The notes: generated by a model from the letters alone, not told the origin. A DNA stretch of 23,206 nucleotides from CAVPDG01 sp963702535 (GCA_963702535.1 CAVPDG010000020.1:1-23206); one strand, 5' to 3'. Numbered from the stretch's first letter, positions 7,952 to 17,307 are shown. Numbers and translations: made by a program.

Positions 7952-8884
7952 AACTCCAGTTTGGTGGTACCGCCGATGACGCGCACGAAGACCACGCTGA
8001 AGATCAACATCACTACCAGCCAGATGGTGCCGATGGCAGCTCCCATACCCATGTCGAAAGCCTGGAAGGCGGTGCGGTAAATGCTGATCGCCAGGGTGGT
8101 GGTGGCAGTGATCGGACCGCCCTCCGTCATGGTCCAGATGGTAGTGAAGCTCTGGAAGGTCCAGATGATGGAGATCAACAGGTCAATCATGATGATGTAG
8201 CGCAAGTAGGGCAGGGTGATATAGCGAAAACGCTGCAGGGCGGTAGCGCCGTCGATGATCGCCGCTTCAACGATGTCGGTGGGGATGGTCTGCAAGGCAG
8301 CCAGCAGGACGATCATGTGGAAGGGGAAGCCCTTCCAGATGTTTGCCAGGATGACAGAGAAAAGCGCAGTTTGGGGGTCGCCGATCCAGGCGATGAAGTT
8401 GGGGATGATGCCCAGGCTGTTGAGGATGTAGTTGAACATGCCGTATTGCTGGTTGAAGATCCACTTCCAGAGCAGGGCTGAGACCACGGTCGGTACCACC
8501 CAGGGGGTGAGCAGCACGCCGCGGAACAGGTTGCGGGAGATGATGGACTGGTTCAGCACAATGGCAGTGATGAACCCCAACAGGAACTGCCCGGCGACCG
8601 GAGCCGATGACGAAGATGATCGTGGTGACCCATACCTCGTAGTAAGCCGGGCTGGAGAGCAATGTCTTGAAATTATCCAGTCCGACCCAAGGGACGCCTG
8701 CGGTCAGGTTCACCAGGCTATAAGAGGTGAAGCTCAGGTAAATGCCGCGCAGCAGAGGGTACAACACGGTGAAGGTCAGGATGGCAAAGGTCGGAAGGAG
8801 AAGAAGAAGCGAGAATTGCGTATTGGTCAGGCGGAAGCCTTTGGAGCGCTGCCTGGAGGGTTCTACGGCTTGATCAACAGTCAT
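7948..8884 (-). CDS. CUT1 sugar ABC transporter permease (MalF-type), frameshifted
   Basis: First membrane subunit, about 311 residues when repaired. After a short cytoplasmic N-terminus comes a helix FSLLLLLPTFAILTFTVLYP followed by LLRGIYLSFTSY, the usual start of short MalF-type permeases. The frame breaks at about 8593-8605 (after VTTIIFVIGSG) and continues as GQFLLGFITAIVLNQS, then LLTPWVVPTVVSALLWKWIF. The EAA loop is EAAIIDGATALQRFRYITLP. It ends VIGGTTKLEL with TGA overlapping the next start codon. Its own start (ATG 8884) has a moderate AAAGG site. No ATP-binding subunit is encoded in the operon, so a shared MsmK/MalK-type ATPase elsewhere probably powers it. Confidence 0.87.
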
Positions 8885-8942
8885 GGTGAGCGCACCTTTC
8901 CCGGACGGTTAACAGTAACGATTTGCCCGATGTGGGATTGCA

Positions 8943-8964
8943 GGGGCGACCTACGGGTCGCCCC
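8943..8964. terminator. Hairpin between binding-protein and permease genes
   Basis: GGGGCGACC (8943-8951) pairs perfectly with GGTCGCCCC (8956-8964) around a TACG tetraloop. It sits in the 172-bp gap after the binding-protein stop and before the MalF-type permease on the minus strand. There is no U-tract, so it is more likely a partial terminator or mRNA 3'-end protector that raises binding-protein level over permease. The same GGGGCGACC-type palindrome is, from memory, also a dispersed repeat in many genomes. Confidence 0.6.
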
Positions 8965-9056
8965 GGCAGGTAGATATTACCAGAGGCGCGGCAAGGTGAT
9001 GATAAGCCACAGTGCGGATGCATGTCACCGCGCCCCGATCACACGATCTACCGGTC

Positions 9057-10487
9057 TTATTCAGACTGCTTGTAAAGGACTTTCAGGTTCGCAGCAGCTT
9101 CGTCAAGAGCTTCCTTCGGGTCACCGCCGGAGAGCGCTTTGCTCACCGCGATGGCGATGAAGTCAACCGCCTGGGCGTACTGCGGAGTCTTGCTGATGCC
9201 GTACAGCTTGGCGCCTGCCAAGCCTTCCTGGAAGGTCTGGGCATAAGCATCCTGGCTGTAGTAGGGGTCTTCCAGGGCTGGTCCGTAGAGCGGGAAGAGG
9301 CTGGATCCCTGGGCATAGTACAGGGTGATGGCGGGATCGGTGCTCAGGAACTTGATGAAGTTGAAAGCCTCTTCAGGGTACTCGCATTGATTGAAGAGCA
9401 CCAGGGTGTGGTGGTGGAAGATGGACTTGTGATCGGCAGGATTTGCCGGGTCGCCAACCGCAACGGGGTGGAGGGCGACAGCCATATCCTTGTCCCATTC
9501 CTCGCCCTTGCCACTGGTGATGCGCAGCACGTCGCGGGCATAGGAACCGTCGGAGAAGCCGCCAGCCTGGTAGTTCGCCATCAGGTTGTACTGATCGCGG
9601 AAGGGGAAGCCGGCGGGCATAATGCCCTCATCAACCAGCTTCTTCATGAAGGTGAGTGCAGCCACACCGGCTTCGTTGTTGATGATGACCTTGCCGTCCG
9701 CATCGAGGACATCGCCGCCGAAGTTGAACAGCCAGGCGTTGAAGATGTTGGCGGACAGCTCGGAGCGGTCGGTGGCGGTGACGTAGCCCCAGATCTTGTT
9801 GCCATTGGCGTCGGTGCCCAGGGCGGAGATGGCTTTGGCGGTTTCGTAGAACTCGTCCATGGTCTGCGGCAGCTTGGTGGGATCCAAACCGGCGTCAGCC
9901 ATCAGCTTGGTGTTGAAGAAGAGCACGTCATGCACGGCTACCCAGGGCAGACCCCAGGTGTGCGTCTCGCCGCCCGCGCCGGGGAAGGTGTAGGAGTTCA
10001 CAACGCCTTCGACGTAGTTGGGCAGGATGTCGGCGGCTTTTTCCTCGAGGGGAGCGATGGCGCCGGAGTAGGCGAACTGACCGATCCACGGGGCAGCGAC
10101 CTGCGCAATGCAGGGCGGGTTACCGGAAGCGGCTTCCAGCAGGAGCTGCTGGCGGGTGTTCTCCCAGGCGATGCCTTCGTATTCGATCTTGACGCCGGGG
10201 TTCTGCTTCTGGAATTCATCCACCATGTAGTTGAACTGCTTGGCGGTGGATTCCTCCATACCGATCCAGCCAGCGAAGCGGACGACTTTTTCCTCTTCGA
10301 CGGGCGGCGGCGGTGTGGCGGTGATGACCTTGGTCTCACCTTCGACCTCGACAACGACGGTTTCGACGACCTTTTCGCCGGGGACGACGACGGTCTGGAC
10401 AACGGTTTGCGGCGCGCAGGCTGCGAGGACCATCGAGAGGATGATCAGCAGTCCGGCTACGGCGAACAAGTTCTTTCGTACGTTCAT
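9057..10487 (-). CDS. Sugar ABC transporter solute-binding lipoprotein (SBP_bac_1)
   Basis: Extracytoplasmic sugar-binding protein, 476 residues, intact. I chose ATG 10487, which follows GAGGAG at 7 nt; the longer frame from 10502 would place the start inside that ribosome site. The lipoprotein signal is NLFAVAGLLIILSMVLAACA with the lipidated Cys at residue 24. A Val/Thr/Glu linker typical of Chloroflexota follows (VVQTVVVPGEKVVETVVVEV). The mature domain has family-1 binding-protein features: VDEFQKQNPGVKIEYEGIAW near the N-terminus, GLPWVAVHDVLFFNTKLMAD, and FNFIKFLSTDPAITLYYAQG near the C-terminus. With the two permeases downstream it forms a CUT1 importer. The ligand cannot be read from the sequence. 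Confidence 0.92.
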   Translation of the reverse strand: MNVRKNLFAVAGLLIILSMVLAACAPQTVVQTVVVPGEKVVETVVVEVEGETKVITATPPPPVEEEKVVRFAGWIGMEESTAKQFNYMVDEFQKQNPGVKIEYEGIAWENTRQQLLLEAASGNPPCIAQVAAPWIGQFAYSGAIAPLEEKAADILPNYVEGVVNSYTFPGAGGETHTWGLPWVAVHDVLFFNTKLMADAGLDPTKLPQTMDEFYETAKAISALGTDANGNKIWGYVTATDRSELSANIFNAWLFNFGGDVLDADGKVIINNEAGVAALTFMKKLVDEGIMPAGFPFRDQYNLMANYQAGGFSDGSYARDVLRITSGKGEEWDKDMAVALHPVAVGDPANPADHKSIFHHHTLVLFNQCEYPEEAFNFIKFLSTDPAITLYYAQGSSLFPLYGPALEDPYYSQDAYAQTFQEGLAGAKLYGISKTPQYAQAVDFIAIAVSKALSGGDPKEALDEAAANLKVLYKQSE

Positions 10488-10676
10488 TGTCATTCTCCTC
10501 ATTTAAAGAATTGGACGATCGAATAGTCTTTCGACACACAGCGGCTCTGGGATATGCCTGTTTTCGCAGTACTCACTTCCTTTGTTTGTAATCAGCCACC
10601 GGCAAGCGGCAACGCGCTTCAAGCCAGCAAGCCTTATAGGGGAGCGCCTGCGCCCGTTGTGGGCGCCGTCGTAAAG

Positions 10677-11730
10677 CTATCTACGGGGGGCATCGATCAG
10701 GCGGGCTCCATTGTTACAAAGAACATCTGCGACATCGGCGGGGCTCAAGCCGACCGCCTCGGCTGCGCGGCGGAAAGCCAGCAGCATCTCGTAAAGGAAG
10801 AAGGAAAGCTGCTCGCCTTCCGCCGGGCTTACATTGCGCATGTGGGGATCGTCCGAGATATCACCGTACAAGCCGGGCGGCACAAGGTTGATGTACGAGC
10901 CATTCTCGCAGATGCGGCGCATGCGCATGCGCACGATAGGCAGGTCGCTGCCGAAGAGCACGCGGCGGGCGCCGAAGGCGCGCAGGGCGCCTTCGATGAC
11001 CACGGCGCTGGTGTTGGCGCTGAAGTCGAAGAGCATGCTCCGGCTGGCTTGCAGGACCTCGAAGGCGTCGCCGATGTCTTCGGGGCAGTAGGCGCGCCCG
11101 ATGTGGGCGATGACCAACTGGATATTGGGGTAGCGCTGCTCGATCTCCAGCATCTGCTGCAGGTTGAGCGGGTCTTTCAGGCGGGCCGGGCGTGGGATGT
11201 GCAGGATGACGATCCAGCCATGCCGGTCGGCGACCTCCAGGTGGGCAGGCGGCAGGAAATCGTAGATCTGGATTTCCTGCGAGGGGATGTGCAGGGGCGC
11301 CCAGTTCAGGTAAGGCTTCAAGCCCAGGAAACCGCCACTGAGGACGCGCTGCTCCAGCTCTGCTGCCGTCCACTCGGGATTGGTCACCATCAGGCTGGGA
11401 AAGCCTGACTGGAGAGCGCTGCTGGCTGGCGTAGGCGTTGGTCTTCTCCATATCGGCGTTCCGCTCAGGCCAGCCAAAGATAAGCGGGGTTACTTCCTGC
11501 TGCGGCAGGAGAAGGCGGTAGGTTTCCAGCAGGTCTTCGATGGCGTTGTCTTCTGCCACGAGGCGCGGCCAGTTCTGGCCGCGCGTGCCAGCGGGCATGG
11601 GCACGCGGAAAGCCTTGAGCCAGACGTGGGTGTGAATATCCACCATCTTGCTGGGCAAGAAGCCAGCCAGGTGCTCCTGGTAAAAACGGCGGTCGACATC
11701 GGTAAGGGGGAACAATTTGGGATTGTCCAT
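10677..11730 (-). CDS. COG2159-type amidohydrolase, frameshifted
   Basis: TIM-barrel metal-dependent hydrolase or decarboxylase of the amidohydrolase-2 family, about 350 residues when repaired. The N-terminal metal motif is MVDIHTHVW (HxH). The frame breaks at about 11418-11432 (after NADMEKTNAYAS) and resumes SALQSGFPSLMVTNPEWTAA. Later motifs are WIVILHIPRP (metal His on strand 5), LVIAHIGRAYCPED (His on strand 6) and RVLFGSDLPIVR (catalytic Asp), all in the expected order. The family includes lactonases, 5-carboxyvanillate and resorcylate decarboxylases and other ring- or lactone-acting enzymes, so a sugar-lactonase role is possible but unproven. ATG 11730 has a poor ribosome site. It lies between the permease remnant and the sugar-binding protein. 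Confidence 0.8.
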
Positions 11731-11767
11731 ACGGTCAGATTATCCGGTTGGCGCTTGCCCCGGCGCT

Positions 11768-12112
11768 TCAGCAGCCGGGTCGGCGCACATCCATGAAGCG
11801 TGCCTGGAGCGATTTCAGCCGTGCCCGCCGCCACTGGTCGAAGTAAACCGCCAGGAGCAGGACGAAGGAGACCGAGACCTCCTGCCAGAAGGGCTGGAAA
11901 CCCAGGATGATGAAGCCGTTACGCAACACTGCCGGGATGAAGGAGCCGATGACCGAGCCCAAGATTGAGCCGCGCCCGCCGAAGAGGCTGGTGCCGCCGA
12001 TCACGGCTGCGGCGATGGCTTGCAGGCTGTCGGTGGTGTGCGCGGCGATGGAAGCCACGCCGAAGCGCCCAAGGTCGATCATGGTGACGACGCCGATCAA
12101 GGCGCCGTTCAA
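11768..12112 (-). pseudogene. C-terminal remnant of an RbsC-type sugar ABC permease
   Basis: The open frame reads TTDSLQAIAAAVIGGTSLFG, GRGSILGSVIGSFIPAVLRN and PFWQEVSVSFVLLLAVYFDQ. This is the conserved end of ribose/xylose-type (CUT2) permeases. Roughly the first 200 residues and any ATPase or binding partner are missing. The conserved frame starts within a few bases of the aldolase stop codon (12115-12117) and has no proper start codon or ribosome site there, so a deletion apparently fused the operon across a lost CUT2 transporter. It could also be an assembly collapse. Confidence 0.75.
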
Positions 12113-12114
12113 GA

Positions 12115-12931
12115 TTAGAGCAGCATGTCTGGCGGTGTTGCTGCGTCGGCGGGCTTGGCAAGCCCCTGGACGACCGCTTTGAGGCCGCGCAGGAAGGCGG
12201 TGGGATCGTCTGCCTGGATGACGTTGCGCCCGAAGACCACGCCGCGCGCGCCGGCTTTCACGGCTTTGTACGCCAGCTCGAGGGCGTCGATCGGGCGGGG
12301 GGTCTTTTCAGCCCCCAGGGCAAAGATGGGGATGGGTGAGCCTTCTACCACCTCGGCGAAGCGCTCGCCGGTGTAGAAGGTTTTGATGGCGTCCGCGCCG
12401 AGCTCGCAGGTGATGCGGCACATCCTGCGGATGTAGTCGTGGAACTCGGCGGGGCGGAGCGCGCAAGCCGCCGACGGGGAAGACCTCGCCCATCATGGGC
12501 ACGCCCATGTGCGTCGCTTCTTCCGCCAGGGCGGAGAAGACGCTCACATTCTGGGCTTCATGGGCTTCATCGCCGGTCTGTAACACCAGGGATGCCATAA
12601 CCACTTCGGCGCCGGCGGCAACGCCTGTGGCGACAGAGATGGCTTTCGTGGTGTACGCCTGGGTGTACTCCCAGGGCTCGCAGTGGATGGTGTTCCAGTT
12701 GAGACGGGTGATGAAGGTGGGGCTGCCCTTGCCGATGAAGAGGTTGCCGGTGAAGCGCACCATCTGCGAGGTGAGCAGCACGGCATCCGCTTCTTTGAGG
12801 CGCTCGGCAGCAACGGTATATTTCTCCAGCCCTTCCATGGGACCAAAAGTCTGGCCGTGATCCATGGCGACGACGACGGAGTTCTTGCCTTCTGGGAACA
12901 GCTTGCTGAGTCGAATTTCTTTTCCGTTCAT
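12115..12931 (-). CDS. Class I DhnA/LsrF-type aldolase, frameshifted
   Basis: Schiff-base aldolase of the DeoC/FbaB/LsrF superfamily, about 272 residues when repaired. ATG 12931 follows AGGAGGT. The N-terminal strand is NSVVVAMDHGQTFGPMEGLE, with the DHG motif of the group; the middle has NTIHCEPWEYTQAYTTKAIS; the lysine that forms the Schiff base is most likely Lys in GADAIKTFYTGERF; the phosphate-binding end is GARGVVFGRNVIQADDP. One G too many in 12451-12454 breaks the frame; removing it gives GGLRAPPAEFHDYIRRMCRI. It probably cleaves a phosphorylated ketose, as class I FBP aldolases do, though LsrF-like thiolase chemistry cannot be excluded. Its end touches the RbsC remnant. Confidence 0.82.
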
Positions 12932-13049
12932 TTGACCTCCTGATGAATTATGTGCAGATTTGCGACCCGCATCCCTAACCCCCTGCCCCCCCGTAGATGC
13001 CTGGGGACTTGTCCCATTGATGGGAGCGGGAATGGAGTGAGAGATGTTG
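12932..13049. other. Intergenic spacer with C-rich motif
   Basis: The 118 bp between aminotransferase and aldolase contain ATCCCTAACCCCC and a C-run. A similar ATCCCTAATCCCCC occurs at 17268-17282. I see no ORF; the AGGAGGT ribosome site of the aldolase lies at the left end. Confidence 0.4.
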
Positions 13050-14407
13050 TTACCTCGGAGAGAGCACCTGGACGATCTCTTCGAAGACTTGCATGACCTT
13101 TTCTGCCTGGGCGTCGGTGATCACCAGGGGGGGCTTGATCTTGACCACGTTGCCCATGCCGGCGTACTTGGAGTTGCCGAAGAGCACGCCGCGCTGGATG
13201 CCCTCTTTCTCGAACTGGTAGGCTTCCTTGCGGGCGGGGGCCTTGGTCTTCTTATCGTAGACCAGCTCGATGCCGAGCATCAAGCCGGGACCGCGAATGT
13301 CGCCGATGAGCTCGTACTTATCCTTCATCTCGAGCAGCTTCTCGGTGAAGTATGCGCCGACCTTCTGCGCCCGCTCCAACAAGCCTTCTTCCTGCAGGAC
13401 TTTTAGGGTGGCGATGGAAGCGACCAGGGAGACGGGGAAGTGGGCGAAGGTGAAGGAGTGGTCGGCGGCTTTGAAGCCTTTCAGCCCGTCACGCGAGAGG
13501 TGCCCGGCGATGGGGAAGCCGCCGCCGAGGGCTTTGCCGAAGCACATGATATCTGGCACGGTATCATAAAGCTCGGAGGCGAACATGGTGCCCATGCGCC
13601 CGAAGCCGGTTTGCACCTCGTCCCAGATGAGCAGCATGTCGTACCGGTCGCACATCTCGCGGATCGCCTGGTGGTAAGCCTTGGGGAAGTCGATCATGCC
13701 GCCGCTGGCTTGCATCGACTCCATGATCATGGCGATGGGCTGCCCATCCATGCCGTTCTCGATGTGCTTGCCCATCATCTTGACGCAGAAGACGTCGCAT
13801 TCGGGGTAGGTGCGCTCGTAGGGGCAGCGGTAGCAGTAGCCCTGCGGGACGCGCACAACGTTGCCGCTGTAATTCTGGAAGGGCCAGGGATGGGGGTAGC
13901 TGAGGCTCATGCCCGCCAGCGTGCGCCCGGAGAAGGAATCCCAGGGTGCGACGAAGTACTTGCGGTCCGGGTACTCGCGCATGGCGAGCTTCATGGCGCC
14001 TTCGATGGCATTGGAGGCGTGCAGGCAGTAGTTGACGCGCTTGAGGTTGCCCGGGGGCGATCTCCGCCAACATGCGGGATAGCACCAGGCGGGGCATGGT
14101 CTCGAAGCTGGTGCGCACGTGGGTGAAGTAGTTGAGCTGCTCCTTGACGGCTGCCATCACCTTGGGGTGGCAGGCGCCAACGTTGAGGCTCCAGGCTTGC
14201 GAGGTGCAGTCGATGTACTCGCGGCCCGTTCTGGTCCCAGAAGGAGGCGCCGCGCGCCTTGGCGATCTGGATGGGCATCTCGCCGCCCACGGAGCCGCTG
14301 AGCAGGGCTTTCCGACCGGCTGCCATCTGCTCTTCGGAGGGGTTCTCGTACATGGCGCGCACCCAGGAAACATCTACATCTTTGGTAACGTCTTCGTACT
14401 CTAGCAT
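13050..14407 (-). CDS. Class III PLP-dependent aminotransferase, frameshifted
   Basis: Fold-type I transaminase, about 450 residues when repaired. ATG 14407 follows AAGGAG at 9-10 nt. Motifs in order: GASFWDQNGREYIDCTSQAW, NVGACHPKVMAAV, RVNYCLHASNAIEGAMKLA, MIMESMQASGGMIDFPK, LLIWDEVQTGFGRMGTMFAS (the Asp that pairs with the PLP pyridine nitrogen), and MCFGKALGGGFPIAG with the PLP lysine. Two frame breaks are explained by one extra base in a C-run (14225-14227) and one in the C/G run at about 14048-14056. A four-cysteine segment, CYRCPYERTYPECDVFC, is an unusual insert that may bind metal or form disulfides. The role is to move an amino group between an amino acid or amine and an aldehyde or keto sugar; the substrate is unknown. 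It lies 31 bp after the dehydrogenase. Confidence 0.86.
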
Positions 14408-14438
14408 GATCACTTACTCCTTGATTGGATGGATATGA

Positions 14439-15462
14439 TTACGGTTCAACCACCACTTTGATGGCTTCGGGGTTGCGGGTAGCTAAGAAGCCCTGGGCGG
14501 TGTCCCCCAGGCTGAAGATATCCGAGACCAGGTCGCCCATGCGCAACTGGGGTAATAAGCTGACGGCGTTCTGGTAATCCTGGATGGTGCAGTCGATGGA
14601 GCCGTGGATGTGCAGCTCGCGGTAGTGCACGTCGTTGAGCTGCATGTTGAGCGTGGAGCCTTTGAGATAGCCGCTGAAGAAGAGCAGCGAGCCGCCGGCG
14701 CGCACCAGGTCGAAGGTCTGCTCGGTGGCAGGGACGCTGGCGGTGGCGACGATGACGCGGTCAAAGGCATAGCCGAAGCGGCTCTTCAGGTCGACGACGG
14801 TGGGGTCCACAGCTTCGACGGCGCCCAGGTCGAGCGCCATCTCGCGCCGGCGAGGGAGCAGCTCGCTGCTGGTGACGCGCGCGCCCATCAGGCGGGCGAG
14901 CTGGATGAAGGTGGCGCCGATGGGTCCGCCGCCGACGACGAGCACCTGGTCGCCGATCTCGATGCCCACCTGGCGCAAGGCCGTGCAGGCAGCAGCCGAC
15001 AAGCTCCGCCAGGGCGGCGGCGCGGTGGCTGGCGCCGGCGGGCAGCTTGACGGCGCCGCCCACCTGCACCATCTGGGCGGGGATGTACATATATTCCGCC
15101 ATTGCGCCGTGCACGTTGCAGCCGATGACCTTGGCGGTGGCGCAGATGTTATCCTGCCCGTGCGAGCAGGGATAGCAGTGCATGCAGGGGATGATGGGGG
15201 CGATGCCCACCAGGTCGCCGGGCTTGTAATCGCTGAGATCGGCGCCTACCGCCACCACTTCGCCGCAGACCTCGTGCCCCAGGATGACCGGGTTGATGTA
15301 GCGGGAAGAGGGACCGTTGAAGTACATGCGCTGGTCCGAGCCGCAGATGCCGCAGGTGAGCACGCGGATCAGTAGCCCCTGCGATTCCATCTCCGGCAGA
15401 GCAAAGCGCTCGATGCGGATATCTTCCTTGCCGTACAGTAATGCTGCTTGCGTGTCTTTCAT
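14439..15462 (-). CDS. Zinc-dependent MDR alcohol/polyol dehydrogenase, frameshifted
   Basis: Medium-chain dehydrogenase of about 341 residues. ATG 15462 follows GAGGAG; the longer frame from 15486 is not needed. The catalytic zinc site is CGICGSDQRMYFNGPS with GHEVCGEVVAVG; the structural zinc cysteines are in CMHCYPCSHGQDNIC. The frame breaks at about 15000-15005 after ALAEL and resumes SAAACTALRQVGIEIGDQVL. The nucleotide-binding Rossmann loop is VVGGGPIGATFIQLARLMGA, and the second strand ends SSELLPRRREMAL, an acidic pattern that suggests NAD(H) over NADP(H). Related enzymes oxidise sorbitol, threonine or other polyols. It follows the SIS isomerase gene and precedes the aminotransferase, so its substrate may be a polyol or aldehyde in the same pathway. 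Confidence 0.86.
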
Positions 15463-15543
15463 GTGCTGTCTCCTCGTAATTCGCAATAAGCTGTCAGCGA
15501 TCAGCGAACAGCTTCCAGATAAGATATAGGGTGAATACCCTTC

Positions 15544-16172
15544 TCAGGCGCCTGCCTGAGGTTTTTGACCGGTGAGCACTTCGCCAACGGCGCCGCCGGG
15601 GTGCGTGACGCCGAACTGCTTGGGGTCGAAGCCCTTCTCAGCGATGACCACGGCGCACAGGGCGTCGCACATGGCGGAGAAGGCGACGGTGCTGGTGGTG
15701 GCGAGGTAGCCGCCCAGCTCGTACTCCTGCAGGCTGGGGATGGGCAGGATATGCCCGCAGGCAGCGCGCCAGGGTGGATGCGGTGTTGTTGACAAAAGCT
15801 ACCGTGCTGGCGCCGCGCCCGTTGGCGATGATGACCATCTGGTTGACCTCTTTGCTCTCGCCGCCGCGCGACATGGCGACGAGCACATCGCCGGGCTGGA
15901 TGACCAGGGTGTGCCCGTGCAGCCCGTCCTGGGTGGAGAGGAACATCGAGCGCCCGCCGGAGCAGGTGAGGATGTGGGCGAAGCGCTCCGCCACGGCAGC
16001 GGAGGTGCCCACCGCGGTGGTCCAAACCACGCCGGGGCAATCGCAAAGCAGGCGGGCAACCTGGTAGAACGGCTCGCCGAGCTGGTCTTGCAGCGCTTGC
16101 AGGGTCTCGACCTCTTGCTGGATGATCTGCTTGCCGGCGAGCGATGGCTTGGGAGGGTGGCAAAGTTGGCAT
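15544..16172 (-). CDS. SIS-domain sugar-phosphate isomerase-like protein, frameshifted
   Basis: Single SIS domain of about 205 residues. The start ATG 16172 gives MPTLPPSQ, behind AGGAA and 14 bp after the DeoR stop. One break at about 16130-16148 leads to LAGKQIIQQEVETLQALQDQ, then VVWTTAVGTSAAVAERFAHI, the SIS phosphosugar loop. Next come TLVIQPGDVLVAMSRGGESK and a second break at about 15767-15775, continuing CGHILPIPSLQEYELGGYLA, then ATTSTVAFSAMCDALCAVVI and FGVTHPGGAVGEVL. The last motif resembles KpsF/GutQ arabinose-5-phosphate isomerases, but the CBS domains are absent. The likely role is aldose/ketose phosphate isomerisation in this operon, or binding a sugar phosphate. Confidence 0.82.
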
Positions 16173-16186
16173 CAGGGTTCCTATTC

Positions 16187-16957
16187 TCAAACCAGGATCA
16201 CTTCAATCCCCAGGTCGCGCAGGGCGGCGACGAAATCTGGGGGGGCGTCGCTATCGGTGATGAGCTTGTCTATGCCGCTGACGGGCATGATGGTCGCCAG
16301 CCCGATGCCGCCGATCTTGCTCGAATCGGAGACGACGATGACCTCGGTAGCAGCCTGGACCATGGCGCGATCGACCTCGGCCTCCAGGACGTTGGCGGTA
16401 GTGAAGCCGTGGGAGAGGGTCATGCCGTCGGTGCCGAGGAACATCTTGTCGACATGCAGCCCTTTGAGCTGATCGACGGTTTGCGGACCGACCAGGACTT
16501 CGTAGGCGTGGACGTAAATGCCGCCGAGCAGGATGAGGTGCACGCCAGGCCACTGACCGAACTGGCGCACGACGGGCAGGTGGGCGGTGACAACGGTGAT
16601 GTTGCCGGAGGTGAGCAGCTCCTTATCCAGGAAGTGGGCGATCTGCAATGGCGTGGTGCCCGAGTCGATGATCACCCTTTCGTCGCGGCGGATCATCGCA
16701 GCGGCGGCGCGCCCGATGCGCTCCTTCTTCTCCCGCTCGGCGTCCAGGTACAGCGCCAGGGGGGTGGCGCTTTCCAGCGTGACCGCCCCACCATGCACGC
16801 GCTTCAGCAGCCCTTGCTCCTCCATGATCTGCAGATCACGGCGGATGGAGACTTCTGAAACACCCATATGCGTACTCAGGTCGGCAACGCGCACGGTGCG
16901 GTTGCGGCTCAGCTCATCCAGGATGGCGGAGCGGCGCTTATTGGTGAGGGCAGCCAT
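16187..16957 (-). CDS. DeoR-family transcriptional regulator
   Basis: Intact 256-residue protein, normal for the family. The N-terminal helix-turn-helix is VADLSTHMGVSEVSIRRDLQ, followed by the diagnostic LKRVHGGAV. The DeoR_C sugar-phosphate domain includes RVIIDSGTTPLQIAHFL, LILLGGIYVHAYEVLVG, MFLGTDGMTLSHGFTTANV and the ending VVSDSSKIGGIGLA. Such proteins normally repress sugar operons and are released by a phosphorylated intermediate; here that could be the product of the FGGY kinase. It is the first gene of the minus-strand operon, downstream of a near-consensus promoter flanked by TTTCATT boxes, so it is probably autoregulated. Confidence 0.92.
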   Translation of the reverse strand: MAALTNKRRSAILDELSRNRTVRVADLSTHMGVSEVSIRRDLQIMEEQGLLKRVHGGAVTLESATPLALYLDAEREKKERIGRAAAAMIRRDERVIIDSGTTPLQIAHFLDKELLTSGNITVVTAHLPVVRQFGQWPGVHLILLGGIYVHAYEVLVGPQTVDQLKGLHVDKMFLGTDGMTLSHGFTTANVLEAEVDRAMVQAATEVIVVSDSSKIGGIGLATIMPVSGIDKLITDSDAPPDFVAALRDLGIEVILV

Positions 16958-17307
16958 AGTTTGGGCAGATTCTCCTGAAAACTGATCGAATGCAATTGAA
17001 TATTTACGAATGAAACATTTTCAGGTTATTAATCTCGAAATATTGTAAATTATTCACCAGTTTCTGTCAATAGCGACTTTCATTAGAAACAAAAACTGTT
17101 TTCATTTGGCGGATTAAAAAATTCAATTGAAAGTGAGCGAGTAAGTGATGTTATTGGCAGATCAGCTTTTTGACTGGCTAGAATGGGTGGAAACCCGTAT
17201 CTCCTTCGGGTCTTTCACGTCATATTAAGTATAAGGGAAATTGCCTGCCGCCCAAGAAAGCCGCTGCTATCCCTAATCCCCCATATGGATCCTGTGAGGA
17301 GGTCAGG
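16958..17307. other. Divergent intergenic region
   Basis: This 350-bp AT-rich region separates the minus-strand operon from the plus-strand gene at 17308. The left part holds the operon promoter and TTTCATT boxes. A short inverted repeat ACCCG...CGGGT lies near 17193-17211. A strong ribosome site, GAGGAGGT, precedes the gene at 17308. I found no convincing plus-strand -10/-35 pair and no ORF. Confidence 0.5.
17009..17106 (-). promoter_or_regulatory. Promoter and putative DeoR boxes of the catabolic operon
   Basis: On the minus strand TTGACA (17070-17065) and TACAAT (17047-17042) are separated by exactly 17 bp, a near-consensus sigma70 promoter. Transcription should start near 17035, giving a leader of about 80 nt. 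TTTCATT occurs at 17078-17084 and 17100-17106 (22 bp apart, two helical turns) just upstream of -35, and its inverse AATGAAA at 17009-17015 just downstream of the start. Such repeated boxes fit DeoR-type operators, which often contain TTTC/GAAA repeats. The promoter is strong evidence; the operator assignment is inference. Confidence 0.65.

Noticed and set aside
9012..10526. Long plus-strand open frame of 504 codons
   Set aside because: It mirrors the sugar-binding lipoprotein, which has a clear signal peptide and family motifs on the other strand.
5553..12931. AI-2 (lsr) uptake and processing locus, suggested by FGGY kinase, LsrF-like aldolase and RbsC remnant
   Set aside because: The kinase looks xylulokinase-like, the regulator is DeoR proper and not LsrR/SorC type, and a sugar isomerase is present; no LsrB or LsrG is seen.
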